NCBI GenBank assembly: GCA_905221605.1
Contig: CAJNDS010000335.1
Location: 830,910-894,909, forward strand
Length of the DNA: 64,000 nt
Direction: 5' to 3'
Origin: Symbiodinium natans
Lineage: Eukaryota; Sar; Dinophyceae; Suessiales; Symbiodiniaceae
The position numbers and the translations under genes are program-made. This document shows positions 50,271 to 60,574 of the stretch, piece after piece. Below the pieces are notes generated by a model. The model worked only from the letters and a program-made list of their open reading frames with translations. It searched no databases and was not told where the DNA came from. Each line of letters opens with the position of its first letter. Position 1 is the stretch's first letter.

Positions 50271-51154
50271 CAGCGTCAGGTCCACCAGCTCATGGATACA
50301 CGGAGGGATGCTCAGCATGTGACAATGCACGACATGGTCGAAGGCAGGGTGGTGCGCGTACGAGAGCATGTCATCGGAGGTATGAACGCTGGCTGACAGA
50401 GTCCATGGCATCTGATGGTGCTAGAGTGGCTATGCCGGACATTGGGACAGAAAGCAAACAGTCCGAACCGCCTTCGATTGCATCACGTGAAGCCGGAAGT
50501 GCACCAGCTGAGGCAGGAAGGTCCCAACAGTTTGAGCCCAATGGTGAGAGTGATGAGCGGAGAGTGGTGATGAAGGACGAAGGTCGAGAGGAAGTGATGC
50601 CGATTCCGGTGGGGATTCCTGCGCCAATGGCGGGTCGCTCACCATCATCTTCGCAGCACTCAGGTTCGACTCGTGGTGTTGCTTCCGGGAGTGCAGGTGA
50701 TGAGCCAGAGTTGAAGCGTGTGCGGGTAGTTGAGCCATCATCATCATCAGCACCATCACGACCTTCATTGTTGCAGCGCAGGGCCATCAAGCCATCCGAA
50801 CACATGCAAGTGGACGAGCAAGGATCAGGCCCAAGGGTACCAGAGCAAAAGGGGGTGAAGAGGCATCCTGATGTTGAGCTCGTTGATCTTGAAGATGAGA
50901 TTCGAGCCTCAGGACCCCAGGAGCCGAGACGACTCGAGGGCTTGTGCTGGTCCAGCAATGCATGTGAGAGTGTTCTGCTGAGCGACGTTGTGACAAGTCC
51001 GAGCATGTTTGATGTGGAGGTGAACAGCATTCGATTCCGATTCCGGAGTGGACGACAGTACGCTGGAGGAACTGCCGGGAGATCTTGTATTCGCCGGCAT
51101 GCAAGAGGAACTCACCAACTTAGAGCGTTGTCAGACAGGCAGGGCAATCCTTGA
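50213..51154 (+). CDS. E linker region between integrase and RT
   Basis: A 313-codon open frame without enzyme motifs. Near its start is a C-x2-C...C-H-R-R-Y-x2-W-L pattern that parallels CPAC...CRKRYDDWL at the same place in A/D, suggesting a conserved metal-binding or packing element. The rest is low-complexity, rich in P, S, E and G. The last 100 or so codons overlap the RT frame and are probably out of frame. Confidence 0.55.
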   Translation: MPPASEEREVLEPPVSLRAPASGPPAHGYTEGCSACDNARHGRRQGGARTRACHRRYERWLTESMASDGARVAMPDIGTESKQSEPPSIASREAGSAPAEAGRSQQFEPNGESDERRVVMKDEGREEVMPIPVGIPAPMAGRSPSSSQHSGSTRGVASGSAGDEPELKRVRVVEPSSSSAPSRPSLLQRRAIKPSEHMQVDEQGSGPRVPEQKGVKRHPDVELVDLEDEIRASGPQEPRRLEGLCWSSNACESVLLSDVVTSPSMFDVEVNSIRFRFRSGRQYAGGTAGRSCIRRHARGTHQLRALSDRQGNP

Positions 51155-51760
51155 ACATGAAGTGAAGACCCTGAAGGCTAAGAACCCATCGTTGAGACTT
51201 ATACCCGCTCGATGGGTTTGTGCCAGAAAGAATCCCACTCGTGTCAGGTGTCGCATTGTGGCAAAGGACATCGCGCATGGCTCAGCAAGAAAGCAATTGT
51301 TCAGTTCACCAACCCCAAGCCATGATGCCATGATGCTCACCCTGATCTTCATGGCCACGCGTGACATGCAAGGTTGTGCGGCAGACATTGGGCATGCTTT
51401 CATGAACTCGCCGTTGGACACCAAGTCGAACCCCGTTGTGTTGAAGCTACCGCTGAGCATTAGTTCGGAAGATGGCCAGGCTATCTTCTTCTTCCTGTAT
51501 TGCGCGTTGAATGGACTGCATCCCGCTTCATTGGCATGGCTTAAACTTCTTTCCTGGTTGATCCGTCCACTGGGTCTTTGAGTGATGCACGTGAGCCATG
51601 TCTCTTTGCGGGTGTAGTGTGGCACAAGGATAGATCGAGCAGAGTGATGATCGTGTGCTACGTCGACGACCTACTGATCATCACTGATGATCAGTGGGCT
51701 GAAGACTTGGTCTTGAGTGCCATCGGGAAGCGAGTAACCGTGAAGGTGACAGGTAGGTAG
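51048..51760 (+). pseudogene. reverse transcriptase remnant of E
   Basis: Two frames: 51048-51581 with RT fingers/palm (RLIPARWVCARK, CAADIGHAFMNSPL) and 51578-51760 with the catalytic CYVDDLLI. A frameshift near 51575 separates them. A 4-base duplication (GGTAGGTA near 51752) then breaks the link to the RNase H frame. Catalytic residues themselves are intact. Confidence 0.85.
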
Positions 51761-51761
51761 G

Positions 51762-53450
51762 GTGAAGACATCTAGTCAAGGTGGCGGCATGGTTGAGTTC
51801 ATTGGTCGGTGCATTCGTCGGTGGCCGGGGCAGAGTGCAGTCGAGGTAGGTGTGAAGTCTGGATACTTGGAATCGTACTTCGATGCGTTTGGCATCCAAA
51901 AGGGCACAACTTCCGTCCCAGACCTAGCAGGTCTCCTGGAGAAAACAGGTGCACTGGCGTTGACGTCGGAAGCCTACAGCAGATTCCGCAGAGTGCTTGG
52001 AAAGGTGCTCTGGTATGTGCAGACAAGGCAAGACCTGAAACTGATGATTGGACTCATCAGTACGCAACAAGCTGCGCCGACACAGAGCACCGAGGCGGCG
52101 TTGAGGGCACTTCTACGTTATCTCTACACCGACAGACATGTTGCACTGCGCTTGCCTTCATCAGAGTTGAGTGGTGAGTTCTTGGAAATTTCTGAAGAGG
52201 TTCTGCGGAATGGTGTGCATGTCTTTGCAGATGCGTCTCATGCTCCATACAGGTTCATTGGCAGAAGAGGAATCACCGGTGGGGCCATCTGCTTTGGAGG
52301 AGGTCTTGTGCGAGGGATCGCAAAGGTGCAGGGAGTGGTGTGCCTGTCATCCTGTGAGGCTGAGCTTCATGCGTTGCAACATGCTGCACAGGAGACAATG
52401 GCATTTTTACACTTGCTTGAACGTGTCCTCACTGCCTTTGGTGAACTTCAAGGGTCGGTTGATGTGCAGATGAGTGCCCATGCAGATGATGGAGATGGCG
52501 AAGAGCAGCGTGAGAAGATCTACACCGAACTGTTGACGGACAGTCAGGCAGCGGTGGATGTCATTCATGCGGAAGATGTACCGAAGCGTTCAAGACATGT
52601 GGAGATCCGATTGGCATGGATGAGAGAACATCTCTTGAGAGGTCGGCTCAAGTTGCGTTGGCTGAGAGGCGCGGAGAACGCTGCTGATCTCTACACTAGA
52701 AATCTAGGAACCCGACTTTTCCAGGAACACAGGACGCGATTGGGATTCAGCGCACAGGATGGACATGTGGAGGCGTTGTACATGTTGTCACAGCTGCGAG
52801 TTTCTCCAGAGAGCATGAAAGAATCTGATGAAGTGGCAGTGCTGGAGGTGTTTTGCAGGGAGGGCTCTGCCCTGTGTCAGGTGTGTGGATCATTTGGGGT
52901 TCCGTATTGCGGGGTCACAGCCAATGCCGAGACCTCGAGAGTGTTGACAGAAACCATCAAGGTCATCACTGCTTGGAAGAACAGAGGGCTTTGGATCCAC
53001 GTTCACGTGTCTACGCCTTGCTCTTCAGGCTCGCCGCTGAGGAACTTCGTGCAAAGATGTACAGAATCCGATCTCGCGTGGGAGGCACTGATGCGAGCTG
53101 CGTCAAAGTATCTGAAGCTTGGAGATGGACGTACCTTCGAGTTGCCAAAGCAAAACATGATTTGGAAGAGATGGGGAACACAGAACGTCCTTCGAGCCTC
53201 AGGTCTTGTGTATCCCGTAGATGTATGGCTATGTGCCACCGGCGAGGTGAGTCGAAGCGGTCTTCCAGTATCAAAACGTCTCAGGTTCATGTGTTCGCAT
53301 TCCGAGTGCGCCAGGAAACTTTTCAACGTGTTTGGAAGCTGCAGTTGCCAGACACATGCCTCGTTCCATGACACTGACTACACCGCAACAGGGAGGTATA
53401 GCAAGGTGCTGGCAGACGGGTTGCTCAAGGCCCTGAAAGCAACAAACTGA
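51762..53450 (+). CDS. RNase H with methyltransferase-like C-terminal domain (element E)
   Basis: 562 codons. Residues 1-315 are the RT thumb/connection and RNase H (ADAS with D157, SCEAE with E199, LLTDSQ with D260, and ENAADLYTR). Residues about 356-560 are an extra domain: a VLEVFCREGS stretch (359-368) resembling SAM-binding motif I and STPCSSGSPLR (417-427) resembling the PPC catalytic loop of C5-methyltransferases; a FELPKQNMIW stretch follows. The ENV motif is not seen, and substrate cannot be predicted. The frame is open throughout even though the upstream parts of E are decayed. RNase H is firm; the methyltransferase call is inference. Confidence 0.75.
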   Translation: MKTSSQGGGMVEFIGRCIRRWPGQSAVEVGVKSGYLESYFDAFGIQKGTTSVPDLAGLLEKTGALALTSEAYSRFRRVLGKVLWYVQTRQDLKLMIGLISTQQAAPTQSTEAALRALLRYLYTDRHVALRLPSSELSGEFLEISEEVLRNGVHVFADASHAPYRFIGRRGITGGAICFGGGLVRGIAKVQGVVCLSSCEAELHALQHAAQETMAFLHLLERVLTAFGELQGSVDVQMSAHADDGDGEEQREKIYTELLTDSQAAVDVIHAEDVPKRSRHVEIRLAWMREHLLRGRLKLRWLRGAENAADLYTRNLGTRLFQEHRTRLGFSAQDGHVEALYMLSQLRVSPESMKESDEVAVLEVFCREGSALCQVCGSFGVPYCGVTANAETSRVLTETIKVITAWKNRGLWIHVHVSTPCSSGSPLRNFVQRCTESDLAWEALMRAASKYLKLGDGRTFELPKQNMIWKRWGTQNVLRASGLVYPVDVWLCATGEVSRSGLPVSKRLRFMCSHSECARKLFNVFGSCSCQTHASFHDTDYTATGRYSKVLADGLLKALKATN

Positions 53451-53611
53451 AAGGGGGAACCGATCTGGTTTCATCTTACGCCACACATGATCAAGTCATG
53501 TGAGGAGTATTATCGGGGTGCGTTTTGCACAGTGCGTTTGCACAGCACTTGTGATTCTTTGTAACGCAAGTTTTCTAGTTATTCTAGTTATTCTAGTTTT
53601 CTTCGAGCCTC
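53451..53611 (+). other. spacer with 9-base tandem repeat
   Basis: Short interval between pol and the env-like ORF. Three TTATTCTAG-type units lie at about 53574-53600, just before the env-like start. Confidence 0.6.
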
Positions 53612-54373
53612 ATGGTTGCACAGCCTTTGATGAGAGTGGCGATTTCAGTGGCCATTCTTGCGTTGATGAGCTCTGGAGTGGAGACTGCGAGGCCAGTAGA
53701 GCTTTGGGGAACCACCTTCATGGGCAGCGAGCTTGTACAGATGTTTACCAGTCCGACTTGGGACCCAGTATGGGTCATCATTGTCGGGTGCTTTGTCAAC
53801 GGCATCTTGGTTGGTACGCTGATCATGACATGCTGTTGTGCGTGGGCATTGTTTTTCCGGATGAGCTATGGACAGCAAAGAGCTGCTGCGCAGAATCCAC
53901 CTCTGGATGATGACGCGGTGAAGCCGCAAGGTGCTCAAAACAATTCTGTGCCTGAGAGAAGTCAACAGAGAAATACAGCAAGAAGTGGGGAAATGGATCC
54001 TCGTGAGCCAGATGGTGCAAAGGAGGCATCATCGTTGAGAGCGAGGCCAAGGGCAGCTGGTGCAAGGGAGAAGCATGCAAGTTCCAGCTGCAAGGATAGT
54101 GTTGACAAGCGCATCTTTGCTTCATCGTCTCAGGGCATCTTTCATCACGATCAGACATGCTATCGCATGGAGGGATCATGGCGAACTATGTGGCAGTGTG
54201 GGAACTGTAAGCCAGAGCCAGGCAACACAGAACTGTGCGTCTTCCCTTCCGGGGACAGGTACCACAGTGTGTACTGCAAGCATGTGGCAGCAGTTACCTC
54301 CAACCCGACATGCATCACTCCGTGTTCGGCGTGTGTGACAGGGAACAGCAGCAAGCCTCTGAGACTGGACTGA
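53612..54373 (+). CDS. env-like membrane protein of element E
   Basis: 253 codons, uninterrupted. Residues 1-27 look like a signal peptide, and residues about 51-80 a long transmembrane segment (WVIIVGCFVNGILVGTLIM) followed by CCC. A charged linker leads to two Cys/His clusters: HHDQTC...CGNC and YHSVYC...CSAC, each a [Y/H]H-x2-C...C-x2-C pattern. Its position between pol and 3' LTR is that of env-like genes in some plant copia and many Gypsy elements. No viral envelope family is recognised, and function is unknown. A similar H-x-C...C-x2-C cluster occurs near the N-terminus of B's polyprotein. Confidence 0.6.
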   Translation: MVAQPLMRVAISVAILALMSSGVETARPVELWGTTFMGSELVQMFTSPTWDPVWVIIVGCFVNGILVGTLIMTCCCAWALFFRMSYGQQRAAAQNPPLDDDAVKPQGAQNNSVPERSQQRNTARSGEMDPREPDGAKEASSLRARPRAAGAREKHASSSCKDSVDKRIFASSSQGIFHHDQTCYRMEGSWRTMWQCGNCKPEPGNTELCVFPSGDRYHSVYCKHVAAVTSNPTCITPCSACVTGNSSKPLRLD

Positions 54374-54433
54374 TCACCTGAAGATGTCGTCATCTGAGAG
54401 TGAGGTGAGCCAAAAGATCATCCCGAAAGGGGG

Positions 54434-54833
54434 TGTGAAAATCTGTGTATAGACACGTCTGCGGGATGCCTTTTAGGCCAAGGCGCATGTTTGGCGTGCT
54501 TACTGTATGTCAAGGACGTACAGGTCTTCCTCAAGCAGTCGAGCATGTTTTTACTTGAGATTTTGTTTTGTAGGAGAAGTGAGCTTGCGTAGGTGGCGCC
54601 AACTGGGTTTTTCAGTTTTACTTTTGACTCTTGGCTCAAGGTCAAGAGAGCTGAGAAAGCACTAAGAAGGCAGGACAACTGCACGTGTGTGTAAGTTGGG
54701 TTTGTGCTGTTTAGAAACTTTTACAATTTGTGACTTTTTGGCCTGCGAGTGAAAAAGACGTGTCTGCACTTGGTTGAGATGGGTTTAATTTGGGTTCGTG
54801 CTTTCAAGGCAGAGGGACCTGCGGTTTTTCACG
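54434..54833 (+). repeat. 3' LTR of element E
   Basis: Starts TGTGAAAATC directly after a purine tract (GAAAGGGGG, 54425-54433) and ends TTTTTCACG. The last 110 or so bases align with the A/D LTR end (GGGTTCGTGCTTTCAAG, AGAGGGACC, CGGTTTTTCACG). It contains CTTGGCTCAAG at 54630-54640. No partner 5' LTR was found. Confidence 0.75.
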
Positions 54834-55590
54834 TGGGGGGTGGCTCCTGCCACAACAACTTCGCGAAGCAAGCTCACTCTCTTGCGGCGTTGGAAAGAAA
54901 GAAGTTAATTTTGAAGATTGCGCATCACAAGACTGGGAAGTTTTGTTGGAACCTTTCAAAGGTATAATGTCGCCTTAATTCGCCTTGGTTAAGACTGTCA
55001 ATGTTCACAAATGCTCAAATGTCCCAACGTGTCGTGCCCAGCCCATTGAATACAACAGCGCAAGAAGAAACCTCTAAACTCTAATCAAAGTTGCTGTACT
55101 GAAAAACCAAGCCAAGACGGGGCTCAGGGGTTTAGGGTTCAGAGGTTGAGGGGTTCAGGGTTTAAATTCAGCGTTTGGGGGTTTAGAGTTGGGGCACGTA
55201 TGAAGGTTTCCGGGGTTGAGGGTTTGTTTGTGGTAGGTTTTTGGCCATTTATGCTCCTGGCTTTAGGGTTTGGGGCCTTGGGGTCTGGGGTCTTTAAGGC
55301 CTGATGGTTTTGGATGCTTGGTTGTTTTACGTTTTTGACAGGGTTGGTTGTTTTGGGTTTAGGGTCTAGGGCTTAAGGTTCAGGGATTTAGGGTTTACGG
55401 CGTATACGGTTTGGGGTCTAGGGTTTGGGTTTAGGGCATGCTGCAGCGTACATAATGATGGGCTGCACGAGTGCCTCAACCACTACTTAACACAGGCCCT
55501 TATCCCTAAACCCCTAAACCCTAAGACCACTGACGCTGCGGATGGCCCCACATTCGGGACCTGCAGGTGGTCTACTAGTATGGGGTTTTG
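54834..55590. repeat. degenerate TTTAGGG-type sequence
   Basis: After about 250 bases of unassigned sequence, 55120-55440 is a patchwork of TTTAGGG, GGTTCAGGG and GGGTTTGGG-like units. No gene is seen. Confidence 0.65.
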
Positions 55591-55609
55591 AGAGAGAGAG
55601 AGAGAGAGA

Positions 55610-55649
<40 letters not shown>

Positions 55650-55892
55650 ATGAGAGTGAGAGAGAGTGAGAGTGAGAGAGAGAGAGAGAGAGACCGAGAG
55701 AGAGAGAGAGAAAGAGACAGAGAGAGAGAGAGAGACAGAGAGAGAGAGAGAGACAGAACGAGAGAGAGAGAGAGAGAGAGAGAAAGCGAGAGAGAGAGAG
55801 AGAGAACAAGAGAGAGAGAGAGAGAGAATAAGAGAGAGAGCGAGAGAGAGAGAGAGAGAGAGAACAAGAGAGAGAGAGAGAGAGAGAACAAA
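55591..55892. repeat. (GA)n purine tract
   Basis: About 300 bases of GA/GAGT repeats with scattered interruptions. Long Arg/Glu and Leu/Ser frames are artefacts. Strand asymmetry makes it a candidate triplex or H-DNA former. Confidence 0.95.
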
Positions 55893-56016
55893 AAATGTGA
55901 GAAAGAGAAAGTCGATCTAGTGATCTAAGACAGTGGCTTCAGCAACTTCCGCCACCAAGGACTTGAACCGGTGCGGGCTTATGCCACGAAGCAAGCTAAA
56001 AAAGAATGAAAGAGAA

Positions 56017-56018
<2 letters not shown>

Positions 56019-56058
<40 letters not shown>

Positions 56059-56135
56059 AGAGACAGAGAGAGAGAGAGAGAGAGAGCGAAAGAGAGAGCG
56101 AAAGACAGAGAGAGAGAGAGAGAGAGCGAAAGTTT
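56019..56135. repeat. second (GA)n purine tract
   Basis: About 117 bases of GA repeats with occasional C and AA interruptions. It is separated from the first tract by 130 bases of ordinary sequence. Confidence 0.93.
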
Positions 56136-56754
56136 GCACGTGCAAAGTACAGGTATTTTTGCACGCGATATTCAATATGATGTCTCTCTCCCTCCCTTCG
56201 ATTTCAACTTTCAGGATTGCTTTTCGAAGAATATGGCAAGAAAGTCGGGAGGTGAACTCGTCCAAGACAGGTTTTTGAACCGACTCTCATGAGCATAGTT
56301 GCGGTGCACGCGAGTTCGTAAACCGCGCCGCAACCAATACCCACCAGATGCGTCTGCAAATCAGAATTATAAATTCGATCGTGCTGGACCCTAAATGTAT
56401 CAGTTGGATTGTAGTAAGTTATGTCGTGTTTGAAGCCTGGCGCCCAATTCAACAACGTGATTTGCTTTTGTCGTTGAAGAATTCGAGCATAATCGAGCAG
56501 ACGTTAATGAGTTAGCAAACAAAGTTGAATCCCACAAAATCAATCCCGTGTTGCGGGATTGACCTGTTTCTTCCCTGAAAGAAGGCAACGTAACATGTGT
56601 AACGTAACTTCGTTTATTTTTACGTAAAGGATCAGGGGAGTTCGTACGTGGGGTAAGAAGTAAGGCAACTTTTCTTACAAGTACTTACAAGCCCATTAAG
56701 GTATTTAGAACCCTACTTACTCCAGTGCCCCGATCCTCCAAGTAGGATCTTTCG
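56136..56754. other. unassigned interval
   Basis: No gene or repeat of note was found. Confidence 0.5.
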
Positions 56755-56790
56755 GCGGTTTAGGGTTTAGGGTTTCGGGTTTAAGGTTTA

Positions 56791-57006
56791 GGGTTTATTC
56801 TGATCTCCTTAGTTTCACGGTGTCAGATGAGCATGACGATTGCAATGGTATGGCTGGACGCCTTTATGCGGTGGGTCACCTGACGATCCATCGAAGGCCT
56901 CCAACAAACCACAAACCCGCGGCATGCTCATAAAGGCGTCCAGCCATACCATTGCAATCGTCATGCTCATCTGACACCGTGAAACTCAGGAGATCAGAAT
57001 AAACCC
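56791..57006. repeat. foldback: 78-base inverted repeat ending in telomere-like units
   Basis: Arms 56791-56868 and 56929-57006 match with one mismatch around a 60-base loop. Outside the arms, the left side continues as TTTAGGG-type units (about 56755-56797) and the right side as the long CCCTAAA array, so the symmetry extends into the telomere-like repeats. Confidence 0.88.
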
Positions 57007-57288
57007 TAAACCCTAAACCCTAAACCCTAAACCCTAAACCCTAAACCCTAAACCCTAAACCCTAAACCCTAAACCCTAAACCCTAAACCCTAAACCCTAA
57101 AAACTCTAAACCCTAAACCCTAAACCCTAAACCCTAAACCCTAAACCCTAAACCCTAAACCTTAAACCCTAAACCCTAAACCCCAAACCCTAAACCCTAA
57201 ACCCTAAACCTTAAACCCTAAACCCTAAACCCTAAACCCTAAACCCTAAACCCTAAACCCTAGACCCTAAACCCTAAACCCTAAACCC
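57001..57288. repeat. interstitial CCCTAAA array
   Basis: About 41 units with a few variants (CCTTAAA, CCCCAAA, CCCTAGA). The longest telomere-like array in the window. Confidence 0.97.
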
Positions 57289-58246
57289 GCCCGGACAGAT
57301 ATTCATGTCTTTTGCATACCGAGAACCAAAAAGCTCCATCCCTCATTAGGTGAGTGGTAAGTTTGCCTGTGACCTTTGAAAGCTGCATTTAAATGTCGAG
57401 TCCAACTGCCCTGAAAGCAGTTTTGCTGCAAATGACTGTGGGATTTTTTTTTGGGGGTTTAGGGTTTAGGGCTTGGGGAGACATGGCCTTTTGTTGGGAC
57501 ATATATGCAACCGATCATCCAGCCGAACGTGTGCACTTAGTGAGTTGACCACTCCAGCCCTAACCCTAAACCCTAAACCCTAAAGCATCGTCTTGCGATG
57601 TTTGGCTTGTAGCCGGGCTGTGCCAACACAAGGCAGCAGCTACAGACGCAGCACTGAGCTTGAGACCCTGAACCAGCAAGCCTAAACCCCAAACCCCAAA
57701 CCCCAAACCCCAAACCCCAACCCCAACCCCAAACCCCAAACCCAAGCCCATCTAAACCCGTAACCCTAAACCCAAAGACCTTTAAGTCTGGAACCTTGGT
57801 CGAGTCATCATCATGAGCTTCGGGTGATGTTGCATGCTGCTGTTCCATGGTCGAAGGCGAGGGCGTGGCACAGTTGGGCAAGTGCATGTTTGTTTTTTCA
57901 TTCGTGACCGGACAAGCAGCTTAGGGTTTAGGGTCTAGGGTTTAGGGTTTAGGGATTAGGGGCTGAAACCTACCTAGGCCCTTTGTGATGTGATGATTTG
58001 GACACTCATACCGCGGATCCCATAGTTTGAGAGTTCCCACCTGGTTACATGGAGGTTTGACAAAATGCTAAAGTTTGGGGTTCCGGTTTCGGGTTCAGGG
58101 TTGAGGTCTGCAGGTTCGGGCTTAGGGTTCCAGGGCTTGGGGTTTAGGGGTGGAGCACCCGGAAGCCAGAGGCTGTGAGAGTTGAGACCTGGGAGATTGC
58201 GGAGCAGGCGTTGCCTCAGGCAGGCGTTGTGGGTTTATGAGCCCGA
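57289..58246. other. unassigned interval with short telomere-like tracts
   Basis: Short CCCTAAA tract at 57555-57584, a CCCCAAA-type tract at about 57680-57770, and TTTAGGG units near 57922-57955 and 58077-58150. No gene is supported. Confidence 0.6.
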
Positions 58247-58377
58247 AACCCTAAACCCTAAACCCTAAACCCTAAACCCTAAACCCTAAACCCTAAACCC
58301 TAAACCCTAAACCCTAAACCCTAAACCCTAAACCCTAAACCCTAAACCCTAAACCCTAAACCCTAAACCCTAAACCC
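58247..58377. repeat. interstitial CCCTAAA array
   Basis: About 19 near-perfect units. Confidence 0.96.
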
Positions 58378-58547
58378 CAGCTTCTGGGGGTTGAAGTGTT
58401 CGCGTTTGGGGTCTGGAGTCGGGGTCTGGGCTTGGGTTGCACATGAAGGTTCCTGTGCGAACCGTTTACAGCTGGAGTTGTACAACGACGGGAAAGGGTT
58501 TAGTGTCTAAATTTTGGGGGTTTCGGGTGTAGGGTAGGGACTGGGAG

Positions 58548-58619
58548 GTTCCCCCTTGTGCTAACATTGCTCAATAGCGATGATAATAGGTATTAAGGGC
58601 TGTTAGTACAAGGGGGAAC
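58548..58619. repeat. 72-base hairpin with 19-base arms
   Basis: Arms 58548-58566 (GTTCCCCCTTGTGCTAACA) and 58601-58619 pair with one mismatch around a 34-base AT-rich loop. It looks like a very small foldback or MITE-like unit. No clear flanking duplication was seen. Confidence 0.75.
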
Positions 58620-59451
58620 ATTCCAAGTTAGGGATGTCAAGCCAGCCTTTTGAAAGTTCAATGTATTAGGATACTGCACACAGGCCTGAAACTTGAAGCA
58701 CAAATCATTTCACCAACACCTGAAACCCCAAACCCTGAACCCTAAACCCTAGACCCTAAACCCGAAACAGCCAAGTCGCCTCAGGCGAAAGAGTCCTAGA
58801 CTTGGAGACATTTGGGAGATGGGAGTTGATGAACACAAGGGACCCTCTAACAAGCCCCCAAATAGTAGGATTCCCCTATTGTAAGGACCCCAGCAAGGTA
58901 CCCCTAGTTTCGAAACCCCTAGATGGATCTTTTGGGCTCTCTCTGTGGAGCTTGCTTAGACCTCAAAACCATAAGCCCCAAGCCCTAAACCCTTAGGCCT
59001 AAACCCCAGAATCTAGAGACCCCAAACCCCAAAGCAAGGAAAAGGAAAAGATAATTTCAGGCGCGCGTTCCGTGCGCACAAGAGCATATTTTTCTCGTGC
59101 AACTTTCGCACGCGCAAGACCCTTATTACATGTATATGAACAGCAGAATGGCCGGAAAGGCCTTACATTTTCATGTCACTTTAATGGGGCCTTTCTCTCT
59201 TAAAGCCGTGGGTAAACGCCCTATCATAATATAAGTCCTTAGAGAGCTTTTAGCGCAGCATGAAAGGGCCCTCAATTTATATTTTATTACGGGGCCCATA
59301 ATGCTAATATGCTCATAGTCCCGGAGACTATCATTATTAAGGGGCAAAAGTGCGTTCATGGGCGAGTTCACCTGTCAGCTAGTATTGGTAGTAGTGTGCT
59401 CCCTTCAAGAGCCCTTCCCTGTGAGAGAAACAAACGGCCTAACTTTGAGAG
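58620..59451. other. unassigned interval including an AT-richer island
   Basis: 58720-58770 has degenerate CCCTAAA units. 59040-59440 differs in composition (AT-richer, few telomere units) and holds short inverted motifs such as GGCCGGAAAGGCC. No coding frame or RNA gene could be recognised. Confidence 0.45.
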
Positions 59452-59642
59452 GGGTTCTAAACCCTAAACCCTAAACCCTAAACCCTAAACCCTAAACCCT
59501 AAACCCTAAACCCTAAACCCTAAACCCTAAACCCTAAACCTTAAACCCTCAACCCTCAACCCTCAACCCTAAACCCTAAACCCTAAGCCCTAAACCCTAA
59601 ACCCCTAAACCCTAAACCCCTAAACCCCTAAACCCTAAACCC
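59452..59642. repeat. interstitial CCCTAAA array
   Basis: About 26 units, including CCCTCAA and CCCCTAAA variants. Confidence 0.95.
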
Positions 59643-59756
59643 AGGTGTATTTTATTGGGGAAAGGGAGGTGTGTGTTTTGAGGACCTTTTCCTAACTCTG
59701 TTTGTGAACGAGGTCATCTTGGAGTCCGAAACCCTAAGCCCCCAAACCCCAAACTG

Positions 59757-59993
59757 TGGACCCTAGACCTTAGACCCTAAACCACCCTAAACCCTAAGCC
59801 CTAAACCCTAAACCCTAAACCCTAAACCCTAAACCCTAAACCCTAAACCCTAAACCCTAAACCCTAAGCCCTAAACCCTAAACCCTAAACCCTAAACCCT
59901 AAACCCTAAACCCTAACCCTGAACCCTAAACCCTAAACCCTAAACCCTAACCCTAAACCCTAACCCTAAACCCCAAACCCCAAACCCTCAACC
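59757..59993. repeat. interstitial CCCTAAA array
   Basis: About 30 units with CCCTAAG and CCCTAA variants. Confidence 0.95.
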
Positions 59994-59999
59994 CGAGCC

Positions 60000-60450
60000 G
60001 GAGGCGGGCTTGCTGGATACGAGTCCGCTCTGCTGCGTCCGGGCCTTGGATTTTGGAGGCTTTGGGGGGTGGAGGGTTTAGGGTTTAGGAATTAGGGTTT
60101 TGGTGGTTTAGGTTGAGGGTTTAGGGTTTCGGGTTTGAGGGGCTTCGGTTGAGGATTTAGGGTTGTTTGTTTTTTTTCGGGGCTCAGAGGTTTGGAGGTT
60201 TCGGTTTCTGACGGCCATTTTCTCTCCAAGCAAGGTGCAAGCCACAATGGGTTGGGTTTGGGGTTCAGATTTTTCGGCGTTGGGCTTGCCATTTAGTGGG
60301 CCCGGAATCCTAGACCCGCAGCCCCAAACCCTAAACTTAGGCGCTAGATAAACCTAAACCCTAAACCTTAGAAGGCTGAGTGGTGGTTCAGACTATTTTT
60401 GACAGACTCTGCGTGGGGCCGTAGATCTCGGGTGCCCAACCCAGACTCAC
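60000..60450. other. unassigned interval with TTTAGGG-like fragments
   Basis: Degenerate TTTAGGG units at about 60070-60170 and CCCTAAA units at about 60325-60370. No gene was seen. Confidence 0.55.
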
Positions 60451-60506
60451 GTTTATTATTATTATTATTATTATCATTATTATTGTTATTGTTATTGTTA
60501 TTGTTA

Positions 60507-60572
<66 letters not shown>
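60451..60572. repeat. (TTA)n microsatellite
   Basis: About 40 TTA/ATT units with a central block of TTG variants. Confidence 0.96.

Positions 60573-60574
<2 letters not shown>

Larger units (their letters stand above)
48900..54833 (+). mobile_element. decayed Ty1/copia element E (5' end not found)
   Basis: Remnants in order on the plus strand: protease, integrase, Cys-rich linker, RT, RNase H with methyltransferase-like tail, env-like ORF, and 3' LTR. Order and sequence are those of a relative of A/D. Multiple frameshifts and stops lie between integrase and RNase H. The LTR end (CGGTTTTTCACG) is shared with A/D. No 5' LTR or target duplication was found, so the left boundary is approximate. 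Confidence 0.8.

Noticed and set aside
55483-56292. Arg/Glu and Leu/Ser-rich frames
   Set aside because: They are translations of (GA)n tracts.
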